Source of the DNA: GCA-2730975 sp964576585
GTDB lineage: Bacteria > Verrucomicrobiota > Verrucomicrobiia > Opitutales > Seribacteraceae
DNA length: 18,373 nucleotides
Reading direction: 5' to 3'
NCBI GenBank assembly: GCA_964576585.1
Contig: CAZNWO010000059.1
Location: 1-18,373 of the forward strand
Positions within the stretch are counted from its first letter, which is position 1. Each line of letters opens with the position of its first letter. Shown in pieces: positions 9,001 through 16,900 of this stretch. The notes under the pieces were generated by a model, which did no database searches, was not told the origin of the DNA, and saw only the letters and a program-made list of their open reading frames with translations. Position numbers and translations under genes: made by a program.

Positions 9001-10745
9001 TGGATGAAGTCGGTTGGAGCATTTCTTCGGACAACGGGAATGATCCCTATGACGCCCGCTTAAAAAGTTTCACGGCCAATTCCGGGCAAACCTTAGCAAA
9101 TCTTAAGGTAGGCAAGGACGGTGCAAGCTCAGGTTACGACTTTTCCGGCGACATTGCGGAGGTCCTCATTTTCGACAGGATGCTCAGCCCTGCGGATGAG
9201 CACAAATTGGAAGGATATCTGTCCCACAAGTGGTCAATTGCCGAGAATCTCGCTCATGATCATCCCTACAAGGAGTTGCCGCCCACCTTCGACAATTCTC
9301 CCCGCCTAGTAGCGAGAAGCCATAATGCTCCCCCTGGTGAAGTCGTCGTTCCCGTGGTCAAGAGCTCCGACTTGGTCGGTCACTGGAAATTTGAGGAAGG
9401 CACGGGCACCGAGTCCGGCGATTTCAGTGACTCGAATAACCCCGCAACTCTTCTGAATGGTCCATCGTGGGTCGTNNNNNNNNNNNNNNNNNNNNNNNNN
9501 NNNNNNNNNNNNNNNNNNNNNNNNNNNNNNNNNNNNNNNNNNNNNNNNNNNNNNNNNNNNNNNNNNNNNNNNNNNTTGGTCATCTCAGAGGCTTCAGGAT
9601 CAGATACCTATATAGGCATCAGGGAGGTGGAGTTACTTGCAGAGGGGAAGTCGGGCATGGCCCTCCAACTTGATGGTTCCAATGATCATGTCATCGTCAA
9701 CGGCAACAAGGGCATTCAAGGGGCTGCACAGCGAACGGTCTCCGCTTGGATCAAGACGACCAAAGGTGACGCCGCTATTCTGAACTGGGGCACGAATGAC
9801 ACGGCCAGGAAGTGGACTTTTCGGGTCCAGACAGGTAATGGACAAAGCGGTGCTATCCGAGTCGAGGTGAGTGGCGGTGCCATCGTTGGCAACACAGTTG
9901 TTAACGATGATATGTGGCATCATGTTGCGGCTGTTCTTCCCGCCGGTAGCAGCGATGTTTCACAAGTCAGGCTTTACGTAGACGGTAAGTACGATGGCTC
10001 TAGTTACTCCACTCCTGAACCGATTGATACGGCCTCGGCTCAAGACGTCCGAATAGGTAGCGATTTTTCCAATCGTTACTTCCAAGGGCAAATCGACGAC
10101 GTGCGTATCTATGATGCGGGTCTTTCAGATTCCGACATTGCCGCCATCTACGCCAATGAAGGCAGCAAGAATTCCTTCACTCGGATCATCGGCTACGTGG
10201 GTTCAGACTTCTCTTATCAAGTTCAGTCCCTCCGAGGGCCCACTTCCTTTACCGCAGGATCTGAGCTTGGAACTTACGGGCTGTCGATCGATCCGCAAAC
10301 CGGGATGATTTCCGGCGCTCCCGTTGCCGAGGGCGACTTCAACTGCACGATTGTCGCTTCCAATTCGAGTGGTTCTGACAGTCGGACTTTCTTCTTCAGG
10401 ATGATGAAGGGAACCAGGACTATCTCATGGGATCAAGATTTGTCCGGCATTTCTTACGGGACAGAACGAATCGATCTTGGGGCAACCTCCACCGGCGGGG
10501 AAGTAACCTACTTTTCCGCCGATCCGAACATTCTGGAGATAAACGGTACGGAAAATGTGAGCCTGCTCGTTGACGATAGCCTAATGCGCTATTGGAACCT
10601 TGACGATTCCAATGGTACGTCGGTCGTGCCTCAGCGAGGCGAATTCGGAGGCACTTTGACGGGAGGAGCGAGCTTAGTTCCCGGAAAGTTCGGCAATGCC
10701 GTAAGTCTTGACGGGATTAACGATGCAGTCGATTTCGGTCTTGGC
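1..10745 (+). CDS. Giant multidomain LamG/FN3/glycine-rich secreted protein, first visible part (open at 5' end)
   Basis: The frame is open from base 3 with no start codon in the window; the first codons already read as the C-terminal half of a LamG fold, so any GTG or ATG near base 108 is internal. About 3,581 codons run to the third N gap. Modules by residue of this segment: LamG 1-88, He_PIG-like 92-194, FN3-like 197-297, LamG 315-529, small beta module 531-644, FN3-like with two inserts 647-1216, three glycine-rich modules 1218-2123, PA14-like 2134-2305, FN3-like 2357-2889 (the last holding a LamG), LamG 2899-3091, LamG 3122-3387, He_PIG-like 3394-3470, and a Big-like module holding LamG to the gap. 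All are typical of exported adhesins or glycan-binding proteins; no catalytic domain is seen. Gaps 1 and 2 keep the frame. This is the same gene as the segment at 10846-18373. Family-level function is inferred; the exact role is unknown. Confidence 0.93.
3..266 (+). other. LamG module 1 (C-terminal half only)
   Basis: Residues SEWRHLVLTFDG, LYSNGAQVG and GLLDELRVSSVVRSDDW are the usual last strands of a LamG/concanavalin-A-like sandwich. The ending WVQATFDNQK followed by FISYG is the form often found when LamG sits next to a DUF2341 domain, which would lie left of the window. This is the DExRV / DDVRxY LamG subtype. Confidence 0.8.
276..584 (+). other. Putative Ig (He_PIG-like) module 1
   Basis: The pattern ITSSLNASAIAGQPFDYNV, then LPGGLQFNALTGSITGTP, then AGEFPVSLVAF is the classic He_PIG layout (entry strand, L-x-GLxF-x-x-x-TGxIxGTP core, exit strands). 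A spacer of about 25 acidic residues lies between the core and the last strand. Confidence 0.75.
591..893 (+). other. FN3-like module a (uninterrupted)
   Basis: About 100 residues: strand B ASASFNGEVLDTGG, strand C TIWIYYGLTDGG, and the F strand region GLTPETTYHYRIRSFN followed by WSSSTFVPG. It is one of the intact reference copies for recognising interrupted FN3-like modules further along. The TPxTxYxYRxxxxN element matches the FN3 F strand; assignment to a particular family is by pattern only. Confidence 0.7.
945..1589 (+). other. LamG module 2
   Basis: Entry strand LMGEWLFDDDTAKDTSGNGY, then GKSVNLNSNAYITV, AISVWVKEW, the central DNRWHHIVCQFQ strand, and exit IDDVRIYNRILTQAEI. About 215 residues, a normal full-length LamG/concanavalin-A-like fold. 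It is flanked by GSIEITGDPNAG before and RQITIPLRSGG after, which may be two parts of one host module. Confidence 0.85.
1593..1934 (+). other. Small beta module with IADSIKAAIE helix, unnamed
   Basis: The segment contains RQITIPLRSGGSVVY, a predicted helix FSEIADSIKAAIEDDHGHNG, then EIVVTSPAPGELTLTQST. The strand, helix (A-x-x-I-x-x-A-I), strand, TLTQ order resembles a small module seen in phage-like and giant bacterial surface proteins that normally begins with a GxIxITGNPxxG strand. Such a strand (GSIEITGDPNAG) lies at 900-935, just before LamG 2. I cannot name the family. Confidence 0.4.
2067..2819 (+). other. LamG module 3 (HKWG subtype), inserted in FN3-like b
   Basis: Entry NLMLWLDANASATLDKG, then YWGDLSGNNHFASPY, PTVQFDGSDDVMFV, EFSLFMVSQG, and the closing YLAHKWGITGNLNASHPYKN. 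This LamG subtype starts with LWLDA and ends with the HKWG...HPYK signature; the same signature closes LamG 4, 5 and 9 here. Confidence 0.8.
2949..3464 (+). other. PA14-like module 1
   Basis: NGFAGWGYHVAPNAGYFNN opens the module, and YRFKIANRDDYATIWVDLDQ, DGVF, LTAGQTYKIAIAHGAGGGGA form its core. The strand APEDGNYRF, the aromatic/D-D-x-A-x-I-W-V-D strand and the AGQTYKIxI strand are the recognisable PA14 elements, in which the Asp pair usually binds calcium and sugar. It lies between two pieces of an FN3-like module. Confidence 0.6.
3654..4700 (+). repeat. Glycine-rich module copy 1
   Basis: About 349 residues. It opens with IGTLTFDTDG, passes a beta header (VGDGVSIVLNGRNPLELSVQ), then alternates glycine runs with short strands, for example GGSGGGGGNERSGGTGGGAI, KIVAGGKLVIGGDVHAVGG, GAIYLKG and GGGAGAAAGGGGRVFIEA. 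It shares header and layout with the next two modules. Such glycine/strand alternation suggests stacked extended or polyglycine-like structure; no enzyme motif is present. Confidence 0.8.
4701..5558 (+). repeat. Glycine-rich module copy 2
   Basis: About 286 residues. Header ETGTLTIDTDLATITHSDGS and LGQGLTVVLKGDAALSLQTR align with copies 1 and 3. The glycine part has the same landmarks: GGWDGG, GGGGGYGAQG, a YGDAKISSLVGGSGGGG stretch, AGGAGGGVIELLAHG, SISVNGG-type strands, and a final PGAGGRISF. It is more like copy 3 than copy 1. Confidence 0.8.
5559..6371 (+). repeat. Glycine-rich module copy 3
   Basis: About 271 residues. Header TAGILTFDTTSGTWRHSDGQ and SLSVVLEGTNGLVLKTRSHG match copy 2 closely. 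Landmarks are GGYDGG, DGGGGGYGSPG, YGRPTLNHLHGGSGGGGG, AGGGAISLEADG and PGGGGRIAFN. Copies shorten progressively from 1 to 3, mostly by loss of glycine-rich spacer. Confidence 0.8.
6402..6916 (+). other. PA14-like module 2 (3' end lost in gap 1)
   Basis: PLAGNYNFRWSNDDFGFMYV followed by DLNRDGTF parallels the core of PA14-like module 1 (GNYRFKIANRDDYATIWVDL). The DD pair and the VDLNxDG turn are conserved. The module enters gap 1 at the strand equivalent to AGQTYKI, so perhaps 25 residues of it are missing. Confidence 0.6.
6917..7016. other. Assembly gap 1 (100 N placeholder)
   Basis: Exactly 100 N. Frame 3 is coding on both sides, so the true length should leave remainder 1 on division by 3. 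Before it is an unfinished PA14-like module and after it the last strand of another module (PQTLSLNVLP, resembling a He_PIG end), so more than one module is probably missing in part. Confidence 0.95.
7071..7364 (+). other. FN3-like module c
   Basis: Strand B SAVIDFRLVDTGGEDPQ, strand C VSLFYGLSDG, F strand GLSTGTLYFVRILAANSAG, exit AAWTLDHNFTTS. Uninterrupted, about 98 residues, 4 residues before the next FN3-like copy. Confidence 0.7.
7377..7682 (+). other. FN3-like module d
   Basis: Uninterrupted, about 102 residues: SSIVSGEVLSFDGPDD, VTLYYGTEDNG, LAGLTPGTRYFYRFKAVNGG, exit YSGSAGEFVT. It is the clearest reference copy for strand order in this protein. Confidence 0.75.
7686..8669 (+). other. 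FN3-like module e, split by LamG 4
   Basis: First piece 7686-7766 reads PAVSAKSVTKLTEDSATLNA then FVTSIGG (strands A and B). Second piece 8430-8669 resumes with INQGGEPATVSFYWGDDNG, then LRGLTKGVTYYYTSRVSNSG and the exit IWAPVRSFIPV. Joined, the pieces give one FN3-like module; the LamG in between fills the B-C loop, the same site as in FN3-like b. Confidence 0.7.
7806..8429 (+). other. LamG module 4 (HKWG subtype), inserted in FN3-like e
   Basis: Entry GLQLWLKADEGADGGTNWID, FSGQGNHATAHG, LPVMRYAGVNGEYHSF, and DLAELLIYSTALADAEI, closing RLAWKWGLQGDLDAGHPHK. About 208 residues. Confidence 0.8.
8697..9275 (+). other. LamG module 5 (HKWG subtype)
   Basis: Entry MEGLVLWLDASDVDGDGNKD, then LSAWVDKSNSM, GSVRFAGSGDHFFV, DIAEVLIFDRMLSP, and YLSHKWSIAENLAHDHPYK. 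The DVDGDGNKD loop is dockerin- or EF-hand-like and may bind calcium. About 30 residues (9276-9365) link it to LamG 6; they hold one strand-like stretch (EVVVPVVKSS) and no domain I recognise. Confidence 0.75.
9476..9575. other. Assembly gap 2 (100 N placeholder)
   Basis: Exactly 100 N. Frame 3 is kept on both sides, so the true length should leave remainder 1 on division by 3. It separates the entry strand of LamG 6 from a discoidin-like ending. If a full F5/8 type C domain is present, roughly 330 to 375 bases are missing. Confidence 0.95.
9576..9644 (+). other. C-terminal trace of F5/8 type C (discoidin)-like domain
   Basis: The residues LVISEASGSDTYIGIREVEL followed by LAEG match the usual last strand of a discoidin domain (YIGIREVELxG). 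Only about 23 residues are visible; the rest would be in gap 2. The short length makes this tentative. Confidence 0.45.
10182..10412 (+). other. Putative Ig (He_PIG-like) module 2
   Basis: IIGYVGSDFSYQVQSLRGPT, then GLSIDPQTGMISGAPVAEGD and FNCTIVASNSSGSDSRTF. The GLSIxPxTGxISGxP core and FxCTIxASNxxG exit strand are the standard He_PIG elements. Confidence 0.75.
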
Positions 10746-10935
10746 NNNNNNNNNNNNNNNNNNNNNNNNNNNNNNNNNNNNNNNNNNNNNNNNNNNNNNN
10801 NNNNNNNNNNNNNNNNNNNNNNNNNNNNNNNNNNNNNNNNNNNNNCCTGCAGGATTCGAGGGTCTTGTTGACGATCTTCGACTATATGGAAAAGTTTTGT
10901 CTTCCGCTGAGGTGTCCTCGATCTTCGGTAATGGT
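10572..10935 (+). other. LamG module 7 (DDVRxY subtype), centre lost in gap 3
   Basis: Before the gap: SLMRYWNLDDSNGTSVVP and GKFGNAVSLDGINDAVDFG. After it: GFEGLVDDLRLYGKVLSS, AEVSSIFGNGEG. Alignment with LamG 8 puts about 340 bases in the gap, including the central WHH strand. Confidence 0.8.
10746..10845. other. Assembly gap 3 (100 N placeholder, wrong length modulo 3)
   Basis: Exactly 100 N. Frame 3 ends at a codon boundary at 10745 and frame 1 begins at a codon boundary at 10846, so the true gap must be a multiple of 3. With 100 N the frame-3 reading meets a TGA at 10869-10871 after seven spurious residues; this stop is an artefact. Confidence 0.95.
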
Positions 10936-13900
10936 GAAGGTGATTTTTCCGTTTCCGTCAGTGGGGAAAATGCATTCGTCAAGCGTGCCGGCACCGTAAC
11001 ACTGACCGCTTTTGCAGGGGCAACAGCCTCCATGCATGGAGCGAATCCCGTATCGCGCACCATAACAATCTCCAAGGCACCACTTACGATTTCGGCCGAC
11101 GACAAGATTCGCAACGTCGGCCAGCCGAATCCTTCTCTTACATACTCTATATCCGGCTTTCTCGGCGACGACAACGAATCTACAGGTTTGAGTTCTTCTG
11201 TGATTCTGTCTACCGATGCAAACGGATCAAGTACCGAGGGAATGTATCCAATCATAGTGTCCGCCGCTTCGGACAAGTATTTCATTACTTTCGTCGATGG
11301 TTCGATGATCGTCAGCAACAAGGCCGAACAGTCCATAGCATGGGGGCAGGACATGTCTGCCGTTGAGATCAACCAATTCCTCGATCTGAACGCCAGTTCC
11401 TCCTCGGGTTTGCCCGTTGTCTACTCGATCGACAACCCGCTAGTAGCGGAGTCGGCGGTCACCCTACAGGGGAACTTGGAGACTTGGTGGAAGATGGATG
11501 CCTACCAAGGCATAGATGTGGACGATGCATCTGGCTACGGCCTCCAGTCTCGAAAGGGTTTCCTTCAAGGTACGAACGGCTCATCTTCCTGGGTTACCGG
11601 TAAATTTGGCTTTGGTCTCCTTTTGGATGGAATTGATGACCATGTACTTGTCCCCGGCTATATGGGGATTTTGGGCAACGAGCAGAGAACGATTTCCCTT
11701 TGGTTCAAGACAGCAGTAGACAATCGACCTATCCTCGCCTACGGAAAACCTGGTGCAGGATCTCTATTCGAGGTTTCTCTCAGCTCAGGATCAGTATTGG
11801 TCGACTTCGGTGGCGTCAACGTTTCAGGTGGCACTGGGTTGAACGACGGCAAGTGGCATCATTTGACTTTGGTTTCTCCCGACGAGGCTCTACTTTCCGA
11901 CGTCAAGCTGTACTTGGACGGCATACAAGTTGCCCAGGGAATCGGAAATACGCCAATAGATACGCAACCCCTGCAATTTGTGAAACTCGGTTCCGACGGA
12001 GCCTCCTACTTCAGTGGGATGCTGGACGATGTTCGCTTTTATTCCGCCGATCTTAATTCCAGTGTAGTTTCAAAGATCTATGGCTCGGGCTTAGGTGATT
12101 TCAATAGGATTCGCGTAAGGGGTGCAGGGATTGCCTCGATTACTGCAGAGCAACCCGGCAACGCAACCTTTGCTCCCGCAGTAGGTAAGAAGATTTCCTT
12201 GAGCGTAGGAAAAATGGATCAAATCATCGCATTCGATCCTCTACCGAACAAGTCGATTGGAGACTTTGACTTTGAGCCTGGAGCTCGAGCTGGCTCCGGA
12301 CTGCCGGTGGAGTACTCCAGTTCCAATCCACTAGTCGCATCCATTGAGGGTGAGCCGGGCAGCCAGATGGTTAAGTTGCGTTCGGCAGGCACTACCTCGA
12401 TTACGGCATCCCAGTCAGGTGGGGCATCCTACAATCCCGCTCCGAGCGTGACTCAGGTTTTGTCGGTTGGTTACTACAAGCTTTTCCCAGGTTCACTTCC
12501 CGGCATGGCTTTATGGCTGGACGGTCACAATGTTAATGCAGACTCTGTCCCTGACACAATTACCAACGGGTCACCGTTTTACCTGTGGAGCGACTCCTCC
12601 GGCAACAATCGCAATGCAATTCAAGGAACTCCCGCCAAGGCAGCTCGTTACCAAAAGGATTCTTCGAATCTATTAGGCAAGGGTTTCGTAGCTCTGGATT
12701 TGCCTTCAAGTACCCTTGACATACCTCCGGTTTCAGGGGCAAAGACGGTTTTTGCCGTATTTCGTCAAGGTGGCGCCAATGCCCAAACCAAAATTTTCGG
12801 AGGCGATTTGATTACCACTTCGACGAACGGTTCCGTCAGCCTACAGTTGGAAGCTCGTCCCGAGTCGATCGACTCGGGTGTCTCGAGTGCGTTGTTTAGG
12901 ATCGCCGTCTGGTCTGGCGAATCGGGCTCACATCGTCTCTACGTAGATGGAGTCGACAAGGGTTTTAGTTCTATCCCGCAATCGTTCGGAACCCTTACGC
13001 AAATTGGCAACGACTTGGTTGGTGGTATTGCAGAAGTCGTGATCTATGATCAACTTTTGCCCGTTCCTGCAATCCGCAAGGTGGAGGGTTACCTAGCTCA
13101 TAAGTGGGGTCTTGTAGGCCAGTTGGATTCTTCCCATCCTCACAAAATTTCAATGGCTACCTTTGGAGGAGAGCAAGATATTGTCTTCCAGCCGCTTCCC
13201 GACAAGAGGGTGGGAGAATCAGTCCTGCTCGAGGTCTACTCCAGTTCAGGTCTGACTGAATTTTCCTTCGATGCCAACGACTCTAGTATAGTTAGTATTT
13301 CCGGAGGCGTCGCTACCGCCCTCAGGGAAGGAAAAGTACACATTACCGCAGTACAGGGTGGCGATTCCCATTGGTTTCCTGCAACTTCTTCCCGGGAATT
13401 TGTTGTGACCTCCACTCCAAGGAGCGACCAAGTCATAACCTTCGATTCATTGCCTGGAAAGACGGCAGTCGATCTTCCGTTCGAACTAAACGCGACCTCC
13501 AGTTCTGGGTTGGCCGTTTCCTACATTAGCTCAAATCCCTCGGTTGCCTCCGTTGCGGGTTCGACAGTTACCATACATAGTCAAGGAGCAACCACTTTTC
13601 GCGCATTCCAGTTGGGTGACGAGAGCTTCAATCCCGCCAAGGAGGTCGAACAAGAATTGATCGTCAGCAAGGTCGACCAGACAATCTCCTTTGCGCCCAT
13701 ACCTCCTCAGCAGCTCAGCATGGGTACTTTTCAGCTTGAAGCTAATGCGTCGTCCGGGCTTGGAGTGACGTTCCTTAGCGAAAATCCTGAGGTCGCTTCT
13801 GTTGCAGGGAATCTCCTTACTCTTCGCAAGGGTGGAACTGCAAGCATAGTTGCTCGACAATCGGGCAACTCATTGTTTCAGGCCGCTCCCGAGGTTCGCA

Positions 13901-16900
13901 GGACTGTTATCGTCGTAGATGTTTATTCCAATGTTCCTCCAACGGTTGCAAATCCATTGCCGGACCTGAATGCTACGGAGGATGACCCGGATTTAATCGT
14001 CAACCTGTCTGTCGTCTTCGATGATTTCGACGACAACAACTCCCTCATAACCAAGTCTGCACTCTCAAGCGACTCGAACCTAGTCACAGTTTCCGTCAGT
14101 GGTGACCTGCTAAGCCTTCGATTTCTTCCCGATGCGAATGGTTTGGCAACGATTACGGTTACCGGAACTTCCAACGGAATGTTCGTGAACGATTCATTTC
14201 TCGTCGACGTCAAGCCAGTCGATGATCCGCCCGTGGTAGGCAACCCTCTTCCTGACATTAACGCCAGTGAGGACGATGCTACCATCCTGCTCGACCTTAC
14301 CAATGTCTTCAACGACATTGACGACGACAACATCTCAATTGCGATGGTGGCGGACTCGGGAGACCCCGCCCTCCTCGCAGTTTCTGTGCAAGACAAAGCC
14401 TTGGCCATAGATTTTCTCTCCAATGCCTTTGGCTCGACTACCGTGACTATTTCAGGAACGTCCAATGGAAAAACCATCAGCGATGTTTTTGCAGTACAGG
14501 TTGCAGGAGTTGATGATGGCCCCGAAGTTTCCAATCCTATTGCAGACGTGAACGTCAGTGAGGATGCTCCGAACTTGAGTATCGATTTGTCCTATGTCTT
14601 CAATGACGTTGACGACGACAACTCATCCATTGCAATCAGCGCTAAGACAAATGACGATTCACTAGTTGCAGTTACGGTTGTAGGCAAGGTCCTGATCTTG
14701 GACTTTCAGGAAAACCAAAGTGGGGAGGCTCAGTTGTCCCTCACTGCCGCCTCCAATGGNNNNNNNNNNNNNNNNNNNNNNNNNNNNNNNNNNNNNNNNN
14801 NNNNNNNNNNNNNNNNNNNNNNNNNNNNNNNNNNNNNNNNNNNNNNNNNNNNNNNNNNNGATGCTTTCGGTGCCGCTAGTATTACGATCAATGCCACTTC
14901 GAACGGAAAGGTTGCGAGTGAAAGTTTTTCGGTCAATGTAAAGCCCGTTGATGATCCGCCCGTTCTTGTGAATGCCTTGGTGGACCGAAATGCGATTGAG
15001 GACGATGAAAATCTCATGATCAGTTTGGCAAACGTCTTCAGCGACATTGACGACGACAACTCAAGTATCCGAAAGGTTGCTGTATCTGCAGACGAATCTT
15101 TGGTTAAGACTCTGGTTTCCGGGGATCAGCTGATTCTTGACTTCAAACCCGACGCTTACGGTGCTACCACAATAAGGGTTTCGGGAACTTCCAATGACTT
15201 CACGGTAGATGATAATTTCACTGTTGCCGTTGCTCCAGTCGATGATCCACCTCGCGTCGCCAACCCAATCTCCGCAATCGAAGTCCTTGAAGATGCTCAA
15301 GATCTTCCGGTCAATCTCACGAACGTCTTTAGCGATGTTGACGACAACAATGCCACGATCTCTAAACTAGCTGTTTCTGGAGACGTGGATCTTCTGAAGG
15401 TCGATTTGATCGGCGACTTACTCATTTTGTCCTTTGCATCCGAACAATCTGGAACAACTAACGTTAGCCTCACTGCGGTTTCAGGCGGTAAAAGTGTTGA
15501 GCACGACTTCACCGTAAAGGTTTCCCCCGTGGACGATCCTCCTATTGTGGCAAATCCGATTCAGGATTTACTTGTTTTAGAAGATGCTCCTGAAACTAAA
15601 ATCAACCTCGCCAACGTATTCTCGGATATCGACGACGAAAATTCCAGCATCGTGAAAACTGCGAGTTCAGGAAATGTTTCGTTGCTCAAGACCGAAATCT
15701 TGGGAGAGGAGTTAAGGCTTTCCTATGTCGAGAACGCCCATGGTACTGTCTTGGTCACTGTCGTGGGGACATCTAATTCCTTGGTCGTTCAGGATACTTT
15801 CGAAGTAACGGTTTCTCCTGTGGATGACGCTCCTTACGTTGCCAATCCTCTAGGTGATCTCAATAGGCTTAATTCCGCCCCTGACGAAAAAATAGACCTA
15901 ACGAATGTCTTTTCCGATGTGGACGATGCGAATGACTCCATCGTCAAGACGGTTGAAGTTGCCGATGCTTCCATTGCGATCGCTCGAATTGACGGCGAAA
16001 TCCTCACCCTCGATTATCAATCCGACGCCAACAACTCAACGATGGTATCCATTACCGCCTATTCCAACGGCAAGCAAGTCAAGGAAATGTTTCAAGTTGC
16101 AGTATTTGAGCCAAACGAACCTCCGGCAGTGGCCTTTTCGTTGCCAGATGTTCAAGCAAAGGAAGGGGATCCCGAGTTGAAGCTCGACCTCTCTGTTGTG
16201 TTTGCGGATCCCGACGATGATGATGCCGGCATCATCAAGACCGCAGTTTCCAGCAATCCTTCCGTAGTCGAGGTTTCGACTGACGGCAATATTCTTACTC
16301 TAAAGTTCAAGCCCAATCAATTTGGTCAGGCATCGATAGAGGTTGTCGGTGATTCTCGAGCCCAGAAGGCTACAGACACCTTCTTGGTTGTGGTGGCAGA
16401 GATCGATGATCCTCCGATTGCCCAGAATCCGTTGCCCGACTTGTTGATTGAAGAAGACTCGAACGAATCCTTCATTGAATTATCGAACGTCTTCAGTGAT
16501 CCCGATAACGACGACCTGAAAATTACTTTTTCCGCGAGTTCTTCCAATTACGATCTTGTTCTCCCCCAAGTCGATTTCCGAACTTTGAAATTACGCTTTT
16601 TGCCCGATCAATTTGGCTCTGCTGTCGTCACCATTACCGCAGAATCGAACGGGCTTCTTGCATCTGATGCTTTTGTGGTCGAGGTCGCCTCGGTTAACGA
16701 TCCGCCCGTCTTTTCGTCTTCGCCCGTAACTACCGTGTCTTTGGATTCTCCTTATTCCTATTCCATTGCAGCCAATGATCCGGATATAGAAGGCAAACTT
16801 TCAATTGCCGCTGCCACTTTGCCTTCTTGGCTTCAGCTTCTTGACGCAGGCGATGGCACGGCGAGTTTGAGCGGACGCGCACCTTCTTCCCCCGAAGTAC

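Larger units (their letters stand above)
9366..10163 (+). other. LamG module 6 (DDVRxY subtype), interrupted by gap 2 and a discoidin-like stretch
   Basis: Entry DLVGHWKFEEGTGTESGDF and NPATLLNGPSWV precede the gap; after it, from 9645, come GKSGMALQLDGSNDHVIV, RTVSAWIKTTKGDAAIL, DDMWHHVAAVLPAG, LYVDGKYDG and QIDDVRIYDAGLSDSDIAAI. In ordinary LamG sequences GPxWV is followed directly by xGKxGxALxLDG, so the material between them is an insert. Confidence 0.8.
10413..11073 (+). other. Big-like module 1, split by LamG 7 and gap 3
   Basis: First piece 10413-10571: TRTISWDQDLSGISYGTERI, then LGATSTGGEVTYFSADPNIL. Second piece 10939-11073: GDFSVSVSGENAFVKRAGTV and TLTAFAGA. Joined, they follow the uninterrupted Big-like copies at 13426-13932 (QxIxF, ATSSSGLxVxYxSxNP, GxTTxxAxQ). 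Confidence 0.6.

Noticed and set aside
10869..10871. TGA stop ending the first long frame
   Set aside because: It lies seven codons after a 100-N filler, in a frame without domain similarity, while frame 1 carries the missing LamG ending from the first base after the gap.
10674..11372. A 232-residue minus-strand ORF across gap 3
   Set aside because: It overlaps the LamG and MBG-like coding on the plus strand, includes X residues from the N run, and shows no domain pattern. It is a shadow of low-stop, repeat-coding sequence.
13923..14534. A 203-residue minus-strand ORF over repeats 1 and 2
   Set aside because: Its Ser/Thr-rich internal repetition is the antisense of the 97-residue units; the plus strand has an unbroken frame with recognisable modules.
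13942..16707. Recent DNA-level tandem duplication or a CRISPR-like array
   Set aside because: The units share length and protein motifs, but the nucleotide identity between them is short-range only (stretches such as ttgacgacgacaac); there are no identical repeats with unique spacers.
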